Part shown: in pieces, positions 59,165 through 64,000 of the stretch
Layout: every line of letters begins with the position of its first letter
Position numbering within the stretch: the first letter of the stretch is position 1
Assembly: GCF_001544975.2 (NCBI RefSeq)
Contig: NZ_FCOG02000003.1
Span: forward strand, 124,001 to 188,000
DNA: 64,000 nucleotides
Source of the DNA: Caballeronia arationis
Lineage (GTDB): Bacteria > Pseudomonadota > Gammaproteobacteria > Burkholderiales > Burkholderiaceae
Direction of reading: 5' to 3'
Translations under genes and position numbers: made by a program
Notes under the pieces: generated by a model
Told to the model about the DNA's origin: nothing
Databases searched by the model: none
The model's input: the letters and a program-made list of their open reading frames with translations, nothing else

Positions 59165-59650
59165 TCAGCGCTTCGTGCGCAAGTCGAGCGCAAGAAACAC
59201 GAACGTCGCCAGCTTGCCGAGACACTCGACGGCCGAGAGCGTCGCGAGCCAGCGCGAATGCGCATACTCGACGGGAATCTCCGGCGCCATCGCGAGCACG
59301 CTCATCAGGCATACGAAGAGCAGCACGTACCTCGCGAAGAGTCTGCGCCTGAGCGCCAGTCCGACTATCAGGAAGAGCAATGTCTTCGATGCGAGCACGG
59401 CCGCGATCTCCTCCGGACTGCTCATCGGGCCACTGCTCGCGTACGCCGTGCCGTCCGCGCCCGCGCTACCGGAGATGTCGATTTCCCACGGCACTTCCAC
59501 GAGCGACCATGCGACCACGAAACACGCCGATGCGGTCACGCACCGCCCGATGCGCCGCGCATCGCCGGCCACGTCAGGCAGATCGCGCCGGCGCCAGAAC
59601 GGCGCGAGGCCGCTGACGGGCGGATCGTCGTCGGGGGAGAGATGAGTCAT
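59165..59650 (-). CDS. Small integral membrane protein of unknown function
   Basis: A 161-residue protein with four hydrophobic segments: CVTASACFVVAWSLVEVPWE (~35-55), EEIAAVLASKTLLFLIVGLA (~80-100), ARYVLLFVCLMSVLAMAPE (~107-126) and LSAVECLGKLATFVFLALDL (~135-155). I recognise no family. The ATG at 59650 gives MTHLSPDDDPPVSGLAPFWR; a start seven residues earlier is possible. It stands alone between the DUF4148 and esterase genes on the same strand. Confidence 0.6.
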   Translation of the reverse strand: MTHLSPDDDPPVSGLAPFWRRRDLPDVAGDARRIGRCVTASACFVVAWSLVEVPWEIDISGSAGADGTAYASSGPMSSPEEIAAVLASKTLLFLIVGLALRRRLFARYVLLFVCLMSVLAMAPEIPVEYAHSRWLATLSAVECLGKLATFVFLALDLRTKR

Positions 59651-59933
59651 CGCGATGCTCGTAAGAATCACGCGCCACGAAGGCGCTTCGTTTCGCTTAT
59701 CGCAATGCTCGATGATGCGGTGCTGCCCATATGCGATCCCCAGACTTGTTCAGTTCAGCGTAGGCGATCAAAAAAGCGAACTCCATCGGGCAATGCACGA
59801 TGCGATGGAGGCCAGGCTCTATTGCCCGGCGCATCGTCGAAGGAATGAATTACATTGGGGAATACGCGCGTCGCAACGGCGCGACGCACGCGCCGCGCAC
59901 GCGATGGACAGACGCTGGACGACGACGAAGCGG

Positions 59934-61022
59934 TCAGCGGCCGCGCGGATGCGCGAGGAAGAAGCGCATCATTTCGGCGCTCGCATCGGGACCGGCGGGA
60001 TCGGTATAGGTGCCGCGCGAACTGCCGCCCGCCCATGCGTGCGGCGCGCCGTGAATCGTCCATGACTCGGCATCGACACCGCGTGCGGACTTGAGATGCC
60101 TCACCGTACACGCGTGGCCGTCGCCCGCCGCATGCGCTTCGTGACGCTGCACCGAGGCTTCCACGTCGAAGCCGCGCACGAGTTCGGTCGCGTTGGCGAG
60201 ATGCACGGTCTTGTCGGCGTCGCCGTGAAAGACGATCAGCGGACGCTCGGGCGCCTGCGTCGGCGCACGATGCATCTTCATTCCCTTGCGCTTGCCGCCG
60301 CGCATCGCCGCAAGTGCGGAAGGCAGGTCGTGCGCCGCGCCATGCGCGAGGCCCGAGTGAATGCCCGCCGCGGCATACAGCTCGGGGTATGCGCGGATCA
60401 TGATCGCCGCCATCGCGCCGCCCGCCGACAAGCCGGCGACATACACCCGCTCCGGATCGACGCGATGACTCGCCATCACGTCGCGTGTGATGTCCGCGAT
60501 CAGCGACGGCTCACCCTTGTCGCGTTCCTGGTCGCCCGGCTTGAACCAGTTCCAGCATTTCGACGCGTTCGCGTGCTGCGGCTGAATCGGATACGCGACG
60601 ATGCAGTTGTGCCGTTCGGCGAGCGCGTTCATCTGCGTGCCGGAGGCGAAGTCGTTGGCGTCCTGCGTGCAGCCGTGCAGCATCACGACAAGCGGCAGCG
60701 GCTCGTCGCGATATCCCGACGGCACATACAGCCGATATTCGCGCATGCCCGCGGCGTTCGCGCAGGAGCGCGTCGTGAAGTGGCCGCGATCCTCGACATC
60801 GAGGTCCGTGCGTTTGAACGTCCTGGCTTTCGATGCCGGTGCTGGCGCCGGTGCCGGTTCGGGCGTGGGCGCAGTTGCAGGTGCCTCGTGCGCGCGGCCA
60901 TCGTCGGCTTCCTCGCCGCGCAATGCGCGCTGGATCGCTTCGGTCGCTTCGGCCGGGCTGCCATTGCGCAGCAGCGCCATGACCTTGTGCATCGAATTCA
61001 TAAAGCCTTCGTTGAGTTTCAT
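59934..61022 (-). CDS. PHB depolymerase-family alpha/beta-hydrolase esterase
   Basis: A 362-residue hydrolase. After a ~65-residue polar, Pro/Ala-rich N-terminus, the catalytic domain has VVMLHGCTQDANDFASGTQM (oxyanion region), the lipase box GLSAGGAM with the nucleophile Ser, VFHGDADKTVH with Asp, and the final His in IHGAPHAWAGG. This is the esterase PHB-depolymerase family, which also includes feruloyl and other esterases. There is no signal peptide at MKLNEGFMNSMHKVMALLRN, so it may act inside the cell on stored polyester or soluble esters. The ATG at 61022 is followed by the family's usual N-terminal helix. Confidence 0.85.
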   Translation of the reverse strand: MKLNEGFMNSMHKVMALLRNGSPAEATEAIQRALRGEEADDGRAHEAPATAPTPEPAPAPAPASKARTFKRTDLDVEDRGHFTTRSCANAAGMREYRLYVPSGYRDEPLPLVVMLHGCTQDANDFASGTQMNALAERHNCIVAYPIQPQHANASKCWNWFKPGDQERDKGEPSLIADITRDVMASHRVDPERVYVAGLSAGGAMAAIMIRAYPELYAAAGIHSGLAHGAAHDLPSALAAMRGGKRKGMKMHRAPTQAPERPLIVFHGDADKTVHLANATELVRGFDVEASVQRHEAHAAGDGHACTVRHLKSARGVDAESWTIHGAPHAWAGGSSRGTYTDPAGPDASAEMMRFFLAHPRGR

Positions 61023-61050
61023 CTTTGTTCCAGTTGTCGTGTGAGGGGCG

Positions 61051-61473
61051 CTAGCCGATCCGGTCGGCAAGCGCGGCCTTGACCGCGGGCGAAGCGTGAA
61101 ACGCTCCGAGCACCACGATCGATTCGATCGTGGCAAGTGCAAGTTCCGCGGAAACGTCGGTGGCGATGCTGGCAAGACCCAGCACCTGAATCTGCAGACG
61201 CTCGTTGGCGGCAAGCGCCGCTTCGAGATCGCGTTTCGAGAAATGCTGCATGCCGAGCACGAGTTCGCGGCGCGTCACGGTCTCGCTGACGACGTTCGCG
61301 TGGATCGCAAGCTGATTGCGGATCGCCGTGCGGATCAGGTCCGTCCTGTTCGAGTAAAAGCCCTCTTCGACGAGCAGGTCGATCTGCCCGAGATCGACAG
61401 GACCGAGGTTGATCGTGATTTTTTCGCTCTCGCCACCTTTCGGGCGCGGGGCTTCGATTGCTGTTTTTGCCAT
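61051..61473 (-). CDS. Ribbon-helix-helix (CopG-like) regulator
   Basis: A 140-residue protein. ITINLGPVDLGQIDLLVEEG then FYSNRTDLIRTAIRNQLAIH is a ribbon-helix-helix DNA-binding domain (~20-60). The C-terminal ~80 residues (ELVLGMQHFSKRDLEAALAA, LGLASIATDVSAELALATIE) are helical. It lies 28 bases upstream of the esterase gene on the same strand, so the two are probably co-transcribed and it may regulate the pair. ATG 61473 (MAKTAIEAPRPKGGESEK) is preferred because AGGA lies eight bases upstream; ATG 61482 is possible. Confidence 0.78.
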   Translation of the reverse strand: MAKTAIEAPRPKGGESEKITINLGPVDLGQIDLLVEEGFYSNRTDLIRTAIRNQLAIHANVVSETVTRRELVLGMQHFSKRDLEAALAANERLQIQVLGLASIATDVSAELALATIESIVVLGAFHASPAVKAALADRIG

Positions 61474-61733
61474 TCTAGCCATCCTATTACCATCCAATGG
61501 GATGTTTATAGGCTGGTTATGGCCAAGAGTCAACGCAAAAATACAGGGACGCAACGCGGCGAACGGCGAGTCGGATCAACGGAAGGCAGGGAGAAAATGC
61601 GGATGGCCGATGGCCGGAGGCGGGGTCGAGGCACGCCGCGCGGTGCCCGGCAGGCCGAAAATGGCCGCCGAATGCACACTGCGGGCGGTCCGCTGAAAAG
61701 CGGGATGAATCGATAAAGCGTCAGGCAATACGT

Positions 61734-61931
61734 TTAGTTATAGCCGCGCACGACGCGGCTTGGCTGGCCATCCTCCGCGCCTTCGCCGGCGAAGCGTCCG
61801 CAGACTTCGGCGACATACTCCGGCTCTGCGCAGACCTGGCTCGAATGATGGGATTGGGGTGCTTGTTCGTCGCCGGCGGTATCGGCGTCGTCCAACCACG
61901 TCGCGAAAGTCGCATGCGTGTTGGTGTCCAT
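61734..61931 (-). CDS. Small acidic protein of unknown function
   Basis: A 65-residue polar, acidic protein beginning MDTNTHATFATWLDDADTAG. It has no signal peptide or membrane segment and I recognise no family. A very good AAGGAG lies six bases before the ATG at 61931, which is the main reason to call it a gene. It lacks the double-glycine leader of the peptides in the 24-46 kb region. Confidence 0.55.
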   Translation of the reverse strand: MDTNTHATFATWLDDADTAGDEQAPQSHHSSQVCAEPEYVAEVCGRFAGEGAEDGQPSRVVRGYN

Positions 61932-62119
61932 GTGTCGCTCCTTGTGGAAGTCGATGGAAAGGTTGGCCTTCACTGAAAGAGTGCGCGCTTGAAAGGCGAA
62001 GCGCCCTAGTGGATTTTCTCGATGGACGGCGGGCGAGCTCGCTGGCGCCAGTGCCTCGCCGCCCCGGCAGGCGCCGGATGTTGCCAGAACAACACAGCGC
62101 CGCACACTTTGATGAAGCT

Positions 62120-62146
62120 AAAAAAATGCCCGGGCGGACCCGGGCA
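62120..62146 (-). terminator. Rho-independent terminator of the oxidoreductase operon
   Basis: On the minus strand GCCCGGG and CCCGGGC pair around four bases and are followed by ATTTTTTT. It lies 37 bases past the stop codon at 62184. Confidence 0.88.
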
Positions 62147-62183
62147 AATACCAACCACAAAGGATGCCTTACGTTGCACCGCA

Positions 62184-63356
62184 TCAGACCACGTTCTTTT
62201 CGACGATCGGCCGGTTCGAGAGCACCCGCTCCCAGCCAAGCGACGACAGGTCTAGCGTCGTATAGCGGCCGTGCAATACCAGTTCGCTGACGCCGCGTCC
62301 GGTAGCCGGTCCCTGTTGCAGTCCATGGCCGCTGAAACCGTTCGCGAAGAGGCAGTTGTCGATGTCCGGGTGACGCCCGATGATCGCATTCTGGTCGAGC
62401 ACGTTGTACTCGTAATAGCCGGACCAGCAGTTCTCGACGCGCAGCGCCTCGAACCCCGGCACACGATGCGCGAGCGCCGGCCAGATGACATCGTCGAACA
62501 GCGCGTGATCGACTTCGTCGAGCGGCAGGTCGTCGGGATCGTTGTCCGCCGACGGCGACGTGCCGCAGATATAGGTCCGCCCTTCAGGGCGAAAGTACAC
62601 GCCGCCCGGATCGATGAGGAGCGGACACGGCGCAAGCCTCGCCGGCGACGACACATTGAAGATGCTGCGCCGTCGCGCCCGCACGGGAAGCTCTATGCCG
62701 ATCATCTGGGCGACGCGGCTCGACCACGCGCCCGCGGCGTTCACGACCGCGTCGCAAGCGTAACGCTCGCCGTTCGACGCGAGCACATACGTGACCGTGC
62801 GCCCTTCGCGCTTCATGCCGGTAACGTCAGAAGCCACATAACGCGCGCCGAGGGCCTGCGCCTTCTTGCGCAGCGCCTGCACGAGGCCGTAGCCGTCGAA
62901 CCAGCCCTCGCCGCTTTCGCCAAAGGCACCCGCTGCGAGATCGTCGGCGTTCAGCCATGGAAAGCGCTCTTGCAACTGCGGCTTGTCGAGCAGGCTGATA
63001 TCGGCGCCAAGACTTCGCTGAAGCGCGTGATTCGCGCGCAACGTTGCCTCGCCGGCGGGCGTCGCGAGAAAGAGATAGCCGCCTTCGTGCAGGTCGATCG
63101 ACGGCTTCGCGCCATTCACCTCCAGCCGCTCGCCGATCGAGCGCAGGAACTCGATGCCATAAAGCGACATCTGCACCGAGAGCGGCGTCGAAAACTGCTG
63201 CCGGATCGACGCCGCCGACAACACGGACGACGAACGCGCGTACGTCGGATCGCGTTCGATCACCGTGACCTCGACGTCCGGCGCGCTTGCGCGCAGAAAG
63301 TACGCCACCGAACTGCCGATCACCCCGCCGCCGACGATCACCACTTTCGAAGCCAT
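62184..63356 (-). CDS. FAD-dependent D-amino-acid-oxidase-fold oxidoreductase
   Basis: A 390-residue flavoenzyme. KVVIVGGGVIGSSVAYFLRA is the dinucleotide-binding motif, with Glu at the end of the second strand (VIERDPTYARSSS). VNAAGAWSS and FANGFSGHGLQQGPATGRGVSEL near the C-terminus are typical of the DAO family (sarcosine, glycine or pipecolate oxidases). It oxidises an amine or amino acid to an imine. It lies 17 bases after an ALDH7-type dehydrogenase gene on the same strand. In Pseudomonas lysine degradation a flavin oxidase for L-pipecolate (AmaA) works with such a dehydrogenase (AmaB), so that role is possible here but not proven. Confidence 0.85.
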   Translation of the reverse strand: MASKVVIVGGGVIGSSVAYFLRASAPDVEVTVIERDPTYARSSSVLSAASIRQQFSTPLSVQMSLYGIEFLRSIGERLEVNGAKPSIDLHEGGYLFLATPAGEATLRANHALQRSLGADISLLDKPQLQERFPWLNADDLAAGAFGESGEGWFDGYGLVQALRKKAQALGARYVASDVTGMKREGRTVTYVLASNGERYACDAVVNAAGAWSSRVAQMIGIELPVRARRRSIFNVSSPARLAPCPLLIDPGGVYFRPEGRTYICGTSPSADNDPDDLPLDEVDHALFDDVIWPALAHRVPGFEALRVENCWSGYYEYNVLDQNAIIGRHPDIDNCLFANGFSGHGLQQGPATGRGVSELVLHGRYTTLDLSSLGWERVLSNRPIVEKNVV

Positions 63357-63373
63357 TGCCCGGTCCGGTTGGT

Positions 63374-64000
63374 TCAGCCGATCGAAAAATCGATGCCCTG
63401 TGCGAGCGGCAGTGCCGACGAGTAATTGACCGTGTTGGTCGCGCGGCGCATGTAGCCCTTCCACGCGTCCGATCCGGACTCGCGGCCGCCGCCGGTTTCC
63501 TTCTCGCCGCCGAACGCGCCGCCGATTTCCGCGCCGCTCGGCCCGATGTTCACGTTCGCGATGCCGCAGTCGCTGCCCGCCGCCGACAGGAAGCGCTCGG
63601 CTTCGCGCAGGTCGGTGGTGAACGCGCACGACGACAATCCGTGCGAAGCCGCGTTGTTCGCCGCGATGGCTTCGTCGAAGTCGCTGTAGCGCAGGACGTA
63701 GAGAATCGGCGCGAAGGTTTCGGTGAGCACGACCTGCGTCTGCGCTGGCATCTCGACGAGCGCCGGGCGCACGTAATAGCCCTCTTCGCAGCCCTTCACC
63801 TCGACGCGCTCGCCGCCGGACACCGTGCCGCCCTCCGCTTTCGCCTGTTCGAGCGCCTGCTGCATGCGCGCGAACGACGGCGCGTCGATGAGCGGACCCA
63901 TCAGCACACCCTTCTCCAGCGGGTTTCCGATCGGAACCTTCGCGTATAGTTCTTTCAGGCGCGCGACGGTGTCGTCGTAGATGCTTTCGTGCACGAACAG
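63374..64000 (-). CDS. ALDH7-type aldehyde dehydrogenase, C-terminal part (cut by the window edge)
   Basis: The last ~209 residues of an aldehyde dehydrogenase; the gene continues past the right edge. [40 protein letters not shown] and [42 protein letters not shown] are characteristic of the ALDH7 group (aminoadipate-semialdehyde/piperideine-6-carboxylate dehydrogenase). The catalytic Cys is outside the window. With the flavin oxidase it probably serves lysine/pipecolate degradation. Confidence 0.85.
   Translation of the reverse strand: MFVHESIYDDTVARLKELYAKVPIGNPLEKGVLMGPLIDAPSFARMQQALEQAKAEGGTVSGGERVEVKGCEEGYYVRPALVEMPAQTQVVLTETFAPILYVLRYSDFDEAIAANNAASHGLSSCAFTTDLREAERFLSAAGSDCGIANVNIGPSGAEIGGAFGGEKETGGGRESGSDAWKGYMRRATNTVNYSSALPLAQGIDFSIG

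Noticed and set aside
1..64000. CRISPR arrays, tRNA or rRNA genes, prophage, IS transposases
   Set aside because: I looked for regular short repeats, cloverleaf-like sequences and transposase or integrase motifs and found none; weak or partial tRNA genes could be missed by eye.

Overview
The window is high-GC DNA whose gene families point to a Burkholderiaceae chromosome of the Paraburkholderia/Caballeronia type. The evidence is Burkholderia-style LysR and GntR regulators, DUF2934 and DUF4148 proteins, a fused LivM-LivG transporter, and a palindromic intergenic repeat family I associate with Burkholderia. This assignment rests on family resemblance and was not tested by any search. I see no rRNA, tRNA, CRISPR array, prophage or transposase.

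Layout. 1-8.5 kb: the end of a membrane sensor gene, an FUSC-type membrane protein, LysR and GntR/FadR regulators, a ferritin-like protein, an aromatic-acid MFS permease, a 1-Cys peroxiredoxin and an APC amino-acid permease. 8.5-19.6 kb: a CoA-transferase, the Kup potassium transporter, a shikimate-dehydrogenase-like enzyme, and a branched-chain-amino-acid (liv) ABC operon with a ~650-bp palindromic repeat between livF and the livMG fusion. A ~140-bp relative of that repeat fills the gap between two convergent genes at 8.5 kb. 19.9-23.2 kb: DUF2934 protein, then an ECF sigma/anti-sigma pair divergent from a metallophosphoesterase-cupredoxin pair.

23.2-46.3 kb is the notable region, interrupted only by hppD. 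It encodes a complete peptidase-type (C39) type I secretion system: a 1023-residue ABC exporter with two N-terminal cyclic-nucleotide-binding-type domains, an HlyD-type adaptor, a TolC/NodT-type outer-membrane lipoprotein, and a parvulin-like protein without a signal peptide. A double-FHA membrane protein and a sigma-54 activator lie in the exporter operon. A transmembrane Ser/Thr kinase, a PP2C phosphatase, a caspase-FGE fusion protein, two DUF4399 proteins and an LRAT-fold protein lie around it. Seven small genes (72-97 residues) carry one shared double-glycine leader. These are the obvious cargo, and four are close paralogues with Asn/Gln-rich mature parts.

Control of this region can be read from the DNA. 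Four -24/-12 (sigma-54) promoters sit in front of peptide or LRAT transcription units. Near them is a repeated inverted motif, CCAACA-N13/14-TGTTGG, centred about 150 bp upstream of two predicted start sites and between the other two. I infer that the activator encoded at the end of the exporter operon binds it. The exporter operon itself starts from a sigma-70-type promoter. The picture is a constitutively made exporter that also supplies the activator for its own cargo genes, with kinase/phosphatase/FHA signalling attached.

46.4-64 kb: an lhr helicase gene split by one in-frame amber codon, phosphoketolase, an operon (LysR, class III CoA-transferase, HMG-CoA-lyase family, MFS) that looks like a hydroxy-dicarboxylate pathway, a PaaI thioesterase, DUF4148 and membrane proteins, a PHB-depolymerase-type esterase, a ribbon-helix-helix regulator, and at the right edge an FAD amine oxidase with a truncated ALDH7-type dehydrogenase.
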